A stretch of 14,705 nucleotides of DNA from a candidate division TM6 bacterium GW2011_GWF2_32_72 (GCA_000989525.1 LBON01000010.1:1-14705), one strand, 5' to 3'; counted from the stretch's first letter, positions 1-6,876 are shown. Notes: generated by a model not told the origin, from the letters alone. Numbers and translations are program-made.

Positions 1-97
1 TTTATAACCTTAAGGGCTCGTACCCCGTTGGTCAGCGATAGTCGCTTAGGATGTTTCAATTTTTAACCACGTTTAATTATTGTTTATTAACAAGCCT
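1..97. repeat. Left copy of an 86-bp dispersed direct repeat
   Basis: Positions 12-97 are identical base for base to 14605-14690, and bases 1-7 also match 14594-14600, with a few differences in between. The first ~40 bases are much richer in G+C than the surroundings and contain small inverted repeats (ggg/ccc near 14-25 and agcga/tcgct near 35-47). The remainder is AT-rich. Just past the shared block both copies can form the same aagcc/ggctt stem but with different loops (ttatt at 97-101, tcac at 14690-14693), suggesting the unit continues and that structure is conserved. No reading frame or known family was recognised. Confidence 0.9.
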
Positions 98-250
98 TAT
101 TGGCTTAAACGCCGGTATTAACTTTTAAGTGACAAGATATTGAAGGCTCCTTATTAGGAATCTCGGACGGCGAGAAGCAAGCGTAGCTTGCGCGACAATT
201 GGATTCCGTTGGGATTTTTAAGGGCTTGCCCTTAAATTTGGGGGGAGTTA

Positions 251-274
251 GGGGGTGTTCAAAACAACACCCCC
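251..274. repeat. 9-bp-stem hairpin at edge of repeat array
   Basis: gggggtgtt (251-259) pairs with aacaccccc (266-274) around the loop caaaac. The counterpart at 14418-14439 pairs agggtgtt with aacaccct around cttgca. Both sit at the junction between the tandem AT-rich units and a ctcccc-containing segment, so the hairpin is part of the composite repeat and not a terminator of a nearby gene. Neither side has a long T-tract. Confidence 0.75.
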
Positions 275-517
275 TGCAAATCATGAACAGTAAACTTACA
301 AATTTTAATAAGATCAATAATTAATTAATAAAAAATCAAAATAATTAAAAAAAATTAAAGAAGAACAACACCCCTGCAAATCATGAACCGTAAACTTACA
401 AATTTTAATAAAACAAAAAACAAATTAAAATTAACTAACCAAATAAATAATAAAAAATTAAAGAAGAACCAGTAATTTTACAAATTTTAAAATGACCAAA
501 AATAATTAAATAATTAA
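266..517. repeat. Tandem AT-rich repeat units, inverted relative to right end
   Basis: Units beginning aacaccc..tgcaaatcatgaa, followed by agtaaacttacaaatttt or a close variant, start at 266 and 367 (period about 101 bp). A third, partial unit runs from about 463. The stretch 480-517 matches the reverse complement of 14356-14393 at 37 of 38 bases. The same units therefore occur twice or more at each end of the window in opposite orientation, with periods of about 101 bp (left) and 80 bp (right). Confidence 0.8.
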
Positions 518-596
518 TAATTAAATAATCAAAAATAATTAAATAATCAAAAAAGTAACAAAAATAAATAATGATAAAATCAAAAATTTAAATAAA

Positions 597-1520
597 TTAC
601 CTTGAAACAATTCCAGCAAATCTCTCTTCTAATTTACTAAAAATTTTATCACCAAACCAAGAAGCTAGTGTGTCAAGAGCGCTATCTTCATCTTCATCTG
701 CTTGACCAAAAAGTTTTGCAAAAGGTGATTTTGGTACCGGTCTTATCCATTCAATTTTACCTTCAATAAGAGCCTTTTCTTTGATTCGTTGAATGGCATT
801 TGAAATTGACCCAAGCTCATCAACCATGTTTAATTTAAGGGCTTGTTGTCCCGTAAAAATTTTACCATTTGCCCATTCTTTTGTTTTACTTAAGGAAAGT
901 TTTCTTTGAGTTGCTACATCTTGTGTAAATTGTTCATAAATATTGTCAGTTAAATCTTGTAACATAGCGGTTTGTTCGGGTGTATTGTCAAGGAATGGGT
1001 CTAAAGCCATTTTGTAGGCTCCTGATGATACTGGTTTGTATTGAATGTTATAACCTTCGACAAATTGTTTTAATTTAAATTGATATGGAATAAGAACGCC
1101 AATGCTGCCTAAGGCTGAGCCTGGGGCGCAAATTATGTGATCCGCTGCAATTGCTATGTAATAACCACCAGAAACGCAGATATTTTCTGTAATTGCGACG
1201 ATTGGTTTTGGAAATTCTTTTTTTAGTGCTTTGATTTCATTGAATATTGCCTGTGCTGTGCCTGTTGCACCGCCAGGAGTTTCAAGTTTTAATAATATTG
1301 CCTTGATTGAATCATCTTCAAAATATTTTTTAAGATATTTGATAGTGCGTGTGGAATTTGTGAGGACCCCTGTTATATCTATTTGGGCAACTTTTGTTCG
1401 TGGTTCCAGCATCTTAGAATATTGTAAAAAAATGCTTTTAAATAGGTATGGTGCCATATTGATAAAAATTAAAAAAAAGAACAGATTGCTGAGGGTTAAA
1501 TGGTTGGATATTTTTGCCAT
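597..1520 (-). CDS. sppA: Signal peptide peptidase SppA (peptidase S49)
   Basis: 307 residues, the length of the short single-domain SppA form. One N-terminal hydrophobic segment (residues about 10-32) anchors it in the membrane. The S49 core follows: a GG motif (TPGGATGTAQA, 81-91), the nucleophile serine in ENICVSGGYY (Ser117) and the general-base lysine in SSGAYKMALDPF (Lys170), the Ser/Lys dyad of this family. Family role: it cuts residual signal peptides within the membrane after protein export. Start ATG 1520 is preceded by AGGAGA six bases upstream, a textbook ribosome binding site. It is transcribed alone, divergent from the tRNA operon. The C-terminus (274-280) is an acidic DEDED patch before an amphipathic tail. 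No terminator was found in the AT-rich DNA downstream. The family call is secure; the exact substrates are not visible. Confidence 0.93.
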   Translation of the reverse strand: MAKISNHLTLSNLFFFLIFINMAPYLFKSIFLQYSKMLEPRTKVAQIDITGVLTNSTRTIKYLKKYFEDDSIKAILLKLETPGGATGTAQAIFNEIKALKKEFPKPIVAITENICVSGGYYIAIAADHIICAPGSALGSIGVLIPYQFKLKQFVEGYNIQYKPVSSGAYKMALDPFLDNTPEQTAMLQDLTDNIYEQFTQDVATQRKLSLSKTKEWANGKIFTGQQALKLNMVDELGSISNAIQRIKEKALIEGKIEWIRPVPKSPFAKLFGQADEDEDSALDTLASWFGDKIFSKLEERFAGIVSR

Positions 1521-1620
1521 TTGGCTTCTCCTAAAAGGGTGATTGGGTGATAGAATTAATTTGTTTTGGACATAATAGATAAAAACGGTATCTTAATAAA
1601 GAGTTTATTGATAAAAATCT

Positions 1621-1649
1621 TTGACTTTCAAAATATTTTCATTTACACT
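1621..1649 (+). promoter_or_regulatory. Promoter of the tRNA operon
   Basis: TTGACT (1621-1626) and TACACT (1644-1649) are separated by exactly 17 bases, giving 5/6 and 4/6 matches to the sigma70 consensus. The first tRNA begins 24 bases after the -10 box, leaving a short leader. It is among the best sigma70-type promoter matches in the window. Confidence 0.75.
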
Positions 1650-1672
1650 TCCCTTTGTCTTATTGATTAAAT

Positions 1673-1748
1673 GGGCGGTTAGCTCAGTTGGTAGAGCACT
1701 AGTCTTACAAACTAGTGGCCACTGGTTCGAGTCCAGTACCGCCCACCA
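1673..1748 (+). tRNA. tRNA-Val (anticodon UAC)
   Basis: 76 nt with a full cloverleaf. The acceptor stem gggcggt pairs with accgccc (1738-1744), and the D arm gctcagttggtagagc is standard. The anticodon stem ctagt/actag encloses the loop cttacaa, giving anticodon UAC (valine, GTA/GTG codons). The T arm contains ggttcgagtcc. The 3' CCA is encoded (1746-1748). First gene of a three-tRNA operon. Confidence 0.96.
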
Positions 1749-1779
1749 AAAATTGAAATATTCCAATAAAAAATTAAGT

Positions 1780-1855
1780 TCCTCGGTAGCTCAGTTGGTA
1801 GAGCACACGACTGTTAATCGTTAGGTCACTGGTTCGAGTCCAGTCCGAGGAGCCA
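1780..1855 (+). tRNA. tRNA-Asn (anticodon GUU)
   Basis: 76 nt. The acceptor stem tcctcgg pairs with ccgagga (1845-1851), followed by discriminator G and an encoded CCA (1853-1855). The loop ctgttaa gives anticodon GUU, asparagine. The anticodon stem cacga/tcgtt has one outer mismatch (C-T). It lies 31 bp after tRNA-Val in the same transcript. Confidence 0.95.
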
Positions 1856-1876
1856 AAATTTAAAAAAGATTCGGTT

Positions 1877-1954
1877 GGGGCTGTAGCTCAGTTTGGTTAG
1901 AGCGTTCGCCTGTCACGTGAAAGGTCGCGAGTTCGAGTCTCGTCAGCCCCGCCA
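1877..1954 (+). tRNA. tRNA-Asp (anticodon GUC)
   Basis: 78 nt. The acceptor stem ggggctg pairs with cagcccc (1944-1950), followed by discriminator G and an encoded CCA (1952-1954). The D loop is slightly longer (agtttggtta). The loop ctgtcac gives anticodon GUC, aspartate. Last tRNA of the operon, 21 bp after tRNA-Asn and 26 bp before the terminator. Confidence 0.96.
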
Positions 1955-1980
1955 GTTTAACTGGGACCAAATAAAAATTA

Positions 1981-2010
1981 ACGACTCCAAGAAATTGGGG
2001 TCGTTTTTTA
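1981..2010 (+). terminator. Rho-independent terminator of the tRNA operon
   Basis: acgactccaa (1981-1990) pairs with ttggggtcgt (1995-2004) around a GAAA tetraloop, with one T-G pair, and is followed directly by a run of T (2004-2009). Placement 26 bp after tRNA-Asp fits termination of the tRNA transcript. Confidence 0.88.
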
Positions 2011-2033
2011 TTTGCTGCAGACAACCAAAAATT

Positions 2034-2061
2034 AAGGCCCGGAAGTACTTCCGGGCCTTTT
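2034..2061. terminator. Bidirectional terminator between convergent units
   Basis: A perfect 26-bp palindrome (2034-2059), arms aaggcccggaagt and acttccgggcctt, with T-rich sequence on both sides (tttt on the plus strand, ttaattttt on the minus strand). It lies 9 bp downstream of the RING gene's stop codon, so its main job is probably to end the minus-strand deaminase-RING transcript. It could also back up the tRNA terminator. Confidence 0.85.
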
Positions 2062-2069
2062 GGAATTAA

Positions 2070-3092
2070 TTAAATTAATATTTTTTCTACGTTTTGTGTT
2101 CCGCCTTGTGAGTAACAACAATAGAATCCTATGAATTGTATGGCGTTGTTAACTATTCTAATATTATTGGGGGTTTTTGGCAGATCTAGCCAGGGCTGGA
2201 GTAGCGCTTGAAAGTCTTTTTCATTCACGACATCCTTTGTGAGTTCTAAAATTATTGTAGAGTTCGCATCAAGTTCTTTAAGCTTGGATTCTTCTGATAT
2301 GCATTCTTTCATAATGCTTGATAATGCTTGTTCAAATGGTTTTTTAAATTCATACATTTGGTGCATGATTGAGAATATCGTCCGTGTGTTTTCGGTTGTT
2401 GGTTCGAGTAGTTCCCATGGTCCAAAGGTTTTTTGAAAATCTTCGGCTGCCAAGGTGTTTTTTATTTGGCTTAGAAATGTTTGAATGTGTGATATATCGT
2501 CGGAGTTTATTTTTATTATTTTAAATTGAGGTGCCTGTGTTTGGCAGATAGGGCATCTGCCTGTTTTGCTTAGATGCTTTATTGCGCAATTTAGATGGAA
2601 TTGATGTCCGCAGGGAAGTTTTTCTGGGTTGTCTTCTATTTCTTGAGCACAAGCTTCGCATTTAATGATTTTCATTAAAAATGAGCAGCATAGATTGTGT
2701 AAAAAGAGGCTTTCGGGGAAAGCAGTAATGCGTATATTTTTTAACATTTGTAAAGCATGATCATTTTTTTGACGAGCTGCTTGTACTATTAATGTTCGTA
2801 AATTGAATTCACTAAGTTCTTCATTTTTATGTGTAGCTAATGCTATTTGAGCGTTGACTTCTTGTTCTGTTAGTTTAGGATTGAGGCATTTTAAATTTAA
2901 AATTATGTAAAGCAAGTATTCGCGTTGCAATTCATTCATCTCTTCAATATTAATGAGAGCTTCTTCAACTTTTGCTAGATTGTCGAATTGATCTAATTTA
3001 GCAAATCTAGTCAAATCTTTTATTGTGTCTTTCATTGGTTTTGTAGTTGAAAAGGTAATTAAACAGATTGAGAGCATTAATTTTTTTAACAT
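2070..3092 (-). CDS. Exported RING-H2 zinc-finger protein, putative E3 ubiquitin ligase-like
   Basis: 340 residues. The N-terminus (1-18: two lysines, then LMLSICLITFSTT) is a likely signal peptide or short anchor. A predominantly helical region (20-140) precedes a complete RING-H2 finger with ligands Cys145, Cys148, Cys161, His163, His166, Cys169, Cys180 and Cys183, spaced C-x2-C-x12-C-x-H-x2-H-x2-C-x10-C-x2-C. In eukaryotes this fold recruits ubiquitin-conjugating enzymes. After it lie two copies of a helical repeat 75 residues apart (DFQ..PW..L..T..N.R at about 218-237 and 293-312). A bacterium without ubiquitin would have no use for an E3, so a role on host proteins is the natural inference; no activity is shown by sequence. 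Start ATG 3092 has AGGA 5-6 bases upstream. The gene follows the deaminase by 20 bp and is probably cotranscribed with it. Confidence 0.85.
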   Translation of the reverse strand: MLKKLMLSICLITFSTTKPMKDTIKDLTRFAKLDQFDNLAKVEEALINIEEMNELQREYLLYIILNLKCLNPKLTEQEVNAQIALATHKNEELSEFNLRTLIVQAARQKNDHALQMLKNIRITAFPESLFLHNLCCSFLMKIIKCEACAQEIEDNPEKLPCGHQFHLNCAIKHLSKTGRCPICQTQAPQFKIIKINSDDISHIQTFLSQIKNTLAAEDFQKTFGPWELLEPTTENTRTIFSIMHQMYEFKKPFEQALSSIMKECISEESKLKELDANSTIILELTKDVVNEKDFQALLQPWLDLPKTPNNIRIVNNAIQFIGFYCCYSQGGTQNVEKILI

Positions 3093-3112
3093 TTTATTCC
3101 TAAATTTATTTG

Positions 3113-3583
3113 TTAATATTCTTTATTTTTTTTTGATTTCCACAGATTGAACAGTTCTTGGTTTTCTCCTTTCATAAATCCGGAGACAATTTCTACGTTA
3201 CTGTTTCCGAGTTTTTTTAATGTTTCATCAGAAATTTGAAGTTCGTTAAATCCTGTTTCTTTTGCATCTTCAATCGACGTTCCAAAAACGATTTTGTCTA
3301 TCCTGGCCCAATGACAAGCTGCAAAACACATTGGGCATGGCTCACAGGTTGAATAAATTGTGCATCCAGAAAGATCAATAGAATTTAGCTTTTTGCAAGC
3401 TACTCGGATTGCATTTATTTCTGCATGGGCCGTAATGTCGGTGCTTTTCCAGACTATATTGTGTTCGCAGCTTACAACTTCGTTATTTTTGACTATGCAT
3501 GCACCAAAAGGGCTTTGTCCCTGCATTATCCCTTCTTTGCATTTTTCTATTGCTAATTGCATGTATTTACGGTCATAATTCAT
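3113..3583 (-). CDS. Nucleoside/guanine deaminase-like enzyme (CMP/dCMP deaminase superfamily)
   Basis: 156 residues, single zinc-dependent deaminase domain. Zinc-site motifs are intact: TAHAEINAIR (His53 ligand, Glu55 proton shuttle) and EPCPMC (Cys83, Cys86 ligands). The substrate-loop and C-terminal half (CHWARIDKIVFGTS, then ETGFNEL and an end in NKEY) look more like guanine deaminase (GuaD) than tRNA adenosine deaminase TadA, which usually has a GAIVNAR-type segment. The choice between GuaD, TadA and a broad nucleoside deaminase stays open. It would act in the cytoplasm on purines, or on tRNA if TadA. Start ATG 3583 has AAGGA about seven bases upstream. First gene of a probable two-gene unit with the RING protein. 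Confidence 0.85.
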   Translation of the reverse strand: MNYDRKYMQLAIEKCKEGIMQGQSPFGACIVKNNEVVSCEHNIVWKSTDITAHAEINAIRVACKKLNSIDLSGCTIYSTCEPCPMCFAACHWARIDKIVFGTSIEDAKETGFNELQISDETLKKLGNSNVEIVSGFMKGENQELFNLWKSKKNKEY

Positions 3584-3622
3584 AAGTTTTCCTTTTTGTT
3601 TACGTATTTTCTCAGTTAGTTT

Positions 3623-3628
3623 ATTATA
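3623..3628 (-). promoter_or_regulatory. Candidate -10 box for the deaminase-RING unit
   Basis: Read on the minus strand, this is a perfect TATAAT 40 bp upstream of the deaminase start. No good -35 hexamer lies 16-18 bp further upstream, so the promoter would rely on the -10 or on an activator. It lies in the 140-bp gap between the divergent deaminase and antiporter genes. Confidence 0.45.
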
Positions 3629-3723
3629 GCTATTGCGTCTTTTTTGAGTTACTTAAAAGATTGGTTGAATATAAATTGAAATAATTGGTTTGTTTAAAGG
3701 TTAATTTTAAGGAAGGAATCATT

Positions 3724-5436
3724 GTGAAAATCCTATTGTTTTTGGTTTCATTATTTTCTGTAAATATAATGGATGCAGTGGATCGTTTGACCATACCAGA
3801 AAATGTTCTTATTAGTAAGGGTTTGGATGTTGCTTTTGTGGCTAGATTCGCCTTGTTCTTGGCGGTTTTATTGGGTGGTACATTATTTTTTGGCAAGATT
3901 TTAAAAAAATTATTTAGACTTCCTGTTATTGCCGGTCAAATCACTGGCGGTATCATCTTAGGTCCTTCTTTGATTAATATTAAGCAATTTGCCATTTTTC
4001 AAGAACCTCTTAAATTAGTTGATTCTGTAACACAGCAGGTTTATTTGCTTTCATCTTCTGATTTATTTATTTTTGTAGTTTTATTAATTTCTGCAGCGTT
4101 GACTGTTTCATATTTACTTTGGATAGCAGGGCATGAAACGGATATTAAAGATATTTTAAAAGTAGGTGTCACTGCAACTGGGGCCGGTATTTTAGGTGCA
4201 TTGATGCCTATTGGTATGCTTGTAGCTGTCGAATATTTGTTGTGGCCTAGCAGCTTTTCACTTGTAAGTTCTATTGGAATGGGATTGATATTTGCTGCAA
4301 CAAGTGTTTCTATTCCCGTTGCTATGTTGGTTGCTCAGAAAAAAATGCATTTAAAAACTTCTAAGGCTACTTTGGGCGCTGCTATTATAGATGATATTTT
4401 TGCAGTAGTTTTGCTTTCTATTTTTAACATTTGTCTTCAAACAGGTATTTTTGGTGGTCATACAGCATCTGTGGGGCATAGTATTAACTTACCAGTTTCT
4501 TTGGGTTATATGTTGGCCGCATTTATATTGTTTTTTTTGTTTGGTCATTACGTGCTGCCTAAAATTACTCGTTGGTTCCAGCAAAAAGATTATCTCCATT
4601 TAATTGCGCCATTTGCCAATATAGTTATGATGGCATATTTTGCAGGAGCAGAGCTTTTTGGTGGTCTGGCCGGAATCACAGGTGCCTATTTTGCAGGATT
4701 GTTTTATAAAGGGGCGGATACTTCTCATAGAGCGGAAAAAACTATTTCACCTTATTTGAACTCAGTTTTGCTTCCATTATTTTTAGGTTCCATCGGTTTG
4801 CAAGTTGATATAAGTGTTTTAACTCTTGGACAATGGGGTGTTGCATGTGTGTTCTTGCTAGTTGCTATGATTTCTAAAATTGTGGGTTGTTACGCTGCTA
4901 CAATCTTGGCAAATCTTTCTGGAACAAAAAATAGCGCACATTGGAGTTGGTTGGAAGGTTTTATTTTTGGTTCTTCTATGATTGCTCGAGGTGAAGTTGG
5001 TTTAGTTATAGCAACTATTTTAAATGGTGCCGCTGTTATTACACAAGAGCAGTACATAATTTGTGTAGTTGTTATTGTATTAACAACTATTGCTACACCA
5101 ATTATGCTTTCCATTGGCTTTGCAATGCAAGATGCTGAAGCAGAAGCTTCGGAGCTTGAAGAAGATTATATTTTGAATCTTGGTGTTTTTAATACTTTTG
5201 GTACATCACAAATGTTTAACATTATTCTAGGTATAATAGATCAAAATAAATCTTTACATAGTAATGTTCAGTTAAGTGAAGGAAGAATGATTGCTAGTCT
5301 AGAAGGTCAAAATGTTAAAATAATATTGACACCTGGTGAAGGAATTATTTTTGAAGGAAATCGTAAAAACATTGAAAATCTAATAAAAATGATTAAAACA
5401 TCGATTGCATCGGAAATCAGTCGGCTTACTCATTAG
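3724..5436 (+). CDS. CPA2-family cation:proton antiporter
   Basis: 570 residues from GTG 3724. That start is chosen because AAGGAAGG ends seven bases before it and it gives a normal hydrophobic N-terminus; a TTG 39 bp upstream is in frame but lacks such a site. About 12-13 membrane helices span residues 1-467. Diagnostic parts: an early GQITGGIILGPSL segment, the broken-helix motif ATSVSIPVAM (192-), the paired aspartates in GAAIIDDIFAVV (Asp223-Asp224) expected to carry the exchanged ions, and SMIARGEVGLVIA (418-). The DD pair is the arrangement of electrogenic NapA-type exchangers. The cytoplasmic tail (468-570) starts acidic (DAEAEASELEED) and is not a recognisable RCK/TrkA-N domain, so KefB/KefC-like nucleotide control is not indicated. 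Probable role is Na+ or K+ for H+ exchange in pH and ion balance; ion choice cannot be read from sequence. Confidence 0.88.
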   Translation: MKILLFLVSLFSVNIMDAVDRLTIPENVLISKGLDVAFVARFALFLAVLLGGTLFFGKILKKLFRLPVIAGQITGGIILGPSLINIKQFAIFQEPLKLVDSVTQQVYLLSSSDLFIFVVLLISAALTVSYLLWIAGHETDIKDILKVGVTATGAGILGALMPIGMLVAVEYLLWPSSFSLVSSIGMGLIFAATSVSIPVAMLVAQKKMHLKTSKATLGAAIIDDIFAVVLLSIFNICLQTGIFGGHTASVGHSINLPVSLGYMLAAFILFFLFGHYVLPKITRWFQQKDYLHLIAPFANIVMMAYFAGAELFGGLAGITGAYFAGLFYKGADTSHRAEKTISPYLNSVLLPLFLGSIGLQVDISVLTLGQWGVACVFLLVAMISKIVGCYAATILANLSGTKNSAHWSWLEGFIFGSSMIARGEVGLVIATILNGAAVITQEQYIICVVVIVLTTIATPIMLSIGFAMQDAEAEASELEEDYILNLGVFNTFGTSQMFNIILGIIDQNKSLHSNVQLSEGRMIASLEGQNVKIILTPGEGIIFEGNRKNIENLIKMIKTSIASEISRLTH

Positions 5437-5456
5437 TTTTTAGATTTAACAATTCC

Positions 5457-5485
5457 TTTACAAAACCCCGTTTTTAGGGGATAAT
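5457..5485 (+). promoter_or_regulatory. Promoter of rpmE-prfA
   Basis: TTTACA (5457-5462) and GATAAT (5480-5485) match the sigma70 boxes 5/6 each and are exactly 17 bp apart. rpmE starts 46 bp after the -10 box. The spacer contains cccc(5466-5469)...gggg(5477-5480), a small inverted repeat. It could bind a regulator, or could be the remnant of a weak terminator for the antiporter gene. Confidence 0.6.
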
Positions 5486-5531
5486 TGGTCATAAATTCTG
5501 TTTTTTAAGCTTAAATTAAAGGTAAAATTAT

Positions 5532-5744
5532 ATGAAAAAAAATATTCATCCAGAATCATTTGTAGTAGAAGCCCATTGCGCATGCGGTAACACATTTACT
5601 ACAAGATCTACTCAACCTTCTCTTAAACAAACTATCTGCTCTGCTTGTCACCCATTCTTTACAGGTGAACAAAAATTTGTAGATACAGCAGGTAGAATTG
5701 AAAAGTTCGAAAATAAATTTAATAAATTCAAAAAAAATAAATAA
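5532..5744 (+). CDS. rpmE: 50S ribosomal protein L31 (bL31), zinc-binding form
   Basis: 70 residues, full length. It begins MKKNIHPES as in typical bL31 and keeps the C+ zinc ribbon: Cys16 and Cys18 (CAC), Cys36 and Cys39 (CSAC). The signature [20 protein letters not shown] (40-59) follows, then a basic tail. It is a small protein of the large subunit at the bridge to the 30S subunit. ATG 5532 has AAAGG about ten bases upstream. It precedes prfA by 17 bp, a pairing seen in many bacteria, so both are likely made from one transcript. Confidence 0.97.
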   Translation: MKKNIHPESFVVEAHCACGNTFTTRSTQPSLKQTICSACHPFFTGEQKFVDTAGRIEKFENKFNKFKKNK

Positions 5745-5761
5745 CTGTTGGTTGAAATTAT

Positions 5762-6844
5762 ATGATTTCCCAGTGGGATGTTATTCAAAAAAGGCATGAT
5801 GAGCTTTCTCAAAAAATAGCCTCTGGCGATGTTTCTAGTAACGAAAGAAACGTTGTTCAAAAAGAGTACTCTGTTTTAGGTGAAATTTTAGAAAAGAAAA
5901 AAAAATTGGACGTTGTTTTGCAGAAGCAAGAGGACGTCCAAAAGGCTTTAAACGAGTCTACGGATCCTGAATGGCATGAGCTTTATCAAGAAGAACTTAA
6001 TTCTTTGGCCAGAGATTATAAGCATTTAAATGTTGAATTAGAAGATTTGATATATCCTCAGGATGAACATGGTTCGCGTTCAGCATTTATAGAAATTCGT
6101 TCTGGCGCTGGTGGTCAAGAAGCCGCTTTATTTGGGTCCGATCTTCTTAGAATGTATACAAATTATGCTTTAAGCAGGGGTTGGAAGCCAGTTGTTGAAA
6201 GTCTTAATTACACAGATTTAGGGGGTTTGCGAGAAGCCGTTTTGAATATTAAGGGCAAGGGTGCCTTTGGTGCGCTCAAGCGTGAAGCCGGTGTTCACCG
6301 GGTTCAAAGAGTTCCGCAAACAGAAACTGCCGGCCGAGTACATACTTCAACGGCTACTGTTGCAGTCTTTCCAGAAGTTGAAAATGACGCTGAAATGGAA
6401 ATTAATCCAGCAGATTTGAGAATCGATGTTTACAGGGCAAGTGGTGCTGGTGGTCAACACGTTAATACAACTGATTCTGCTGTTCGAATTACACATATAC
6501 CAACAGGTGTTGTGGTTTCGTGTCAAGATGAGCGTTCGCAGCATAAAAATAAAGCAAAAGCCATGAAGGTTCTTAAATCGCGTATTTTAGCGGCTCAAAT
6601 TGAAAAACAGGCGGCTGAAGAAGGACAAAAACGAAAAGATATGGTTGGATCTGGGATGCGATCAGAAAAAGTTCGAACTTATAATTTCCCTCAAAATAGA
6701 GTTACTGACCATCAAGTTGATATAACATTAAAAAAACTTGATATGTTTATGGAAGGTCAAATGAATGAAATTATTGAGCCTTTAATGGATCTTGATAAAC
6801 GGTTGCGTAAAAAAAATCCATTCCTTGAGGCTTTGGGGGTTTGA
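5762..6844 (+). CDS. prfA: Peptide chain release factor 1
   Basis: 360 residues, the normal RF1 length. Residues 1-100 form the helical N-terminal domain. The codon-recognition motif is PQT (185-187, in HRVQRVPQTETAGR), the P-x-T class of RF1 (UAA/UAG) and not the SPF class of RF2. The catalytic loop GAGGQ (228-232) carries the GGQ that enters the peptidyl transferase centre, within SGAGGQHVNTTDSAVRITH. The C-terminus has RTYNFPQNRVTDHQ. It ends peptide synthesis in the cytoplasm. The ATG at 5762 has only a weak Shine-Dalgarno sequence, consistent with translational coupling to rpmE. It stops at TGA, showing that TGA is a stop here. The methylase gene prmC, often next to prfA, is not in the window. 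Confidence 0.98.
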   Translation: MISQWDVIQKRHDELSQKIASGDVSSNERNVVQKEYSVLGEILEKKKKLDVVLQKQEDVQKALNESTDPEWHELYQEELNSLARDYKHLNVELEDLIYPQDEHGSRSAFIEIRSGAGGQEAALFGSDLLRMYTNYALSRGWKPVVESLNYTDLGGLREAVLNIKGKGAFGALKREAGVHRVQRVPQTETAGRVHTSTATVAVFPEVENDAEMEINPADLRIDVYRASGAGGQHVNTTDSAVRITHIPTGVVVSCQDERSQHKNKAKAMKVLKSRILAAQIEKQAAEEGQKRKDMVGSGMRSEKVRTYNFPQNRVTDHQVDITLKKLDMFMEGQMNEIIEPLMDLDKRLRKKNPFLEALGV

Positions 6845-6876
6845 TTTTTAGACATTGTCTAAAAATGATTGTTTTT
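6844..6876 (+). terminator. Probable terminator of rpmE-prfA
   Basis: atttttagaca (6844-6854) and tgtctaaaaat (6856-6866) form a perfect 11-bp inverted repeat starting at the prfA stop codon, followed five bases later by a T-run (6872-6876). The stem is AT-rich, so termination may be modest. The 3'-side stretch up to 6934 also contains gataat at 6891-6896, a possible weak -10 box for the next gene. Confidence 0.5.

Larger units (their letters stand above)
98..596. other. Gene-free repeat island, left end
   Basis: About 500 bases with no convincing gene. It holds a palindromic GC-rich insert (gcaagc/gcttgc near 174-188), an aagggc/gccctt inverted repeat at 219-234, a strong hairpin at 251-274, two tandem units starting at 266 and 367, and from about 480 a low-complexity tract of aataattaaataat words exceeding 90% A+T. 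The minus-strand reading frame at 105-317 crosses these repeats and is treated here as repeat-derived. No promoter or terminator for the neighbouring sppA could be assigned. Confidence 0.7.

Noticed and set aside
105-317. 70-residue minus-strand frame
   Set aside because: It spans the repeat island, lacks a ribosome binding site and shows no protein-like organisation; kept only as part of the repeat-frame observation.
1-517. CRISPR array
   Set aside because: The repeats are few, unequal and AT-rich, with periods of 80-101 bp, and lack unique spacers of constant size; no cas gene is present.
1621-1824. Plus-strand frame over the tRNA promoter and tRNAs
   Set aside because: It runs through two perfect tRNA genes and starts in the -35 box.
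1673-1954. tRNA cluster as an attachment site
   Set aside because: No duplicated tRNA 3' end or integrase is seen on either side.
3685-3723. TTG start for the antiporter
   Set aside because: No Shine-Dalgarno upstream, and the extension contains the real ribosome binding site AAGGAAGG used by GTG 3724.
4890-5114. Minus-strand and other overlapping frames inside the antiporter, prfA, brnQ and the unknown genes
   Set aside because: They are antisense shadows of strongly supported genes, without start signals or family features.
6842-6844. Reassigned UGA codon
   Set aside because: prfA reaches its usual length and C-terminus exactly at this TGA, so it is read as stop.
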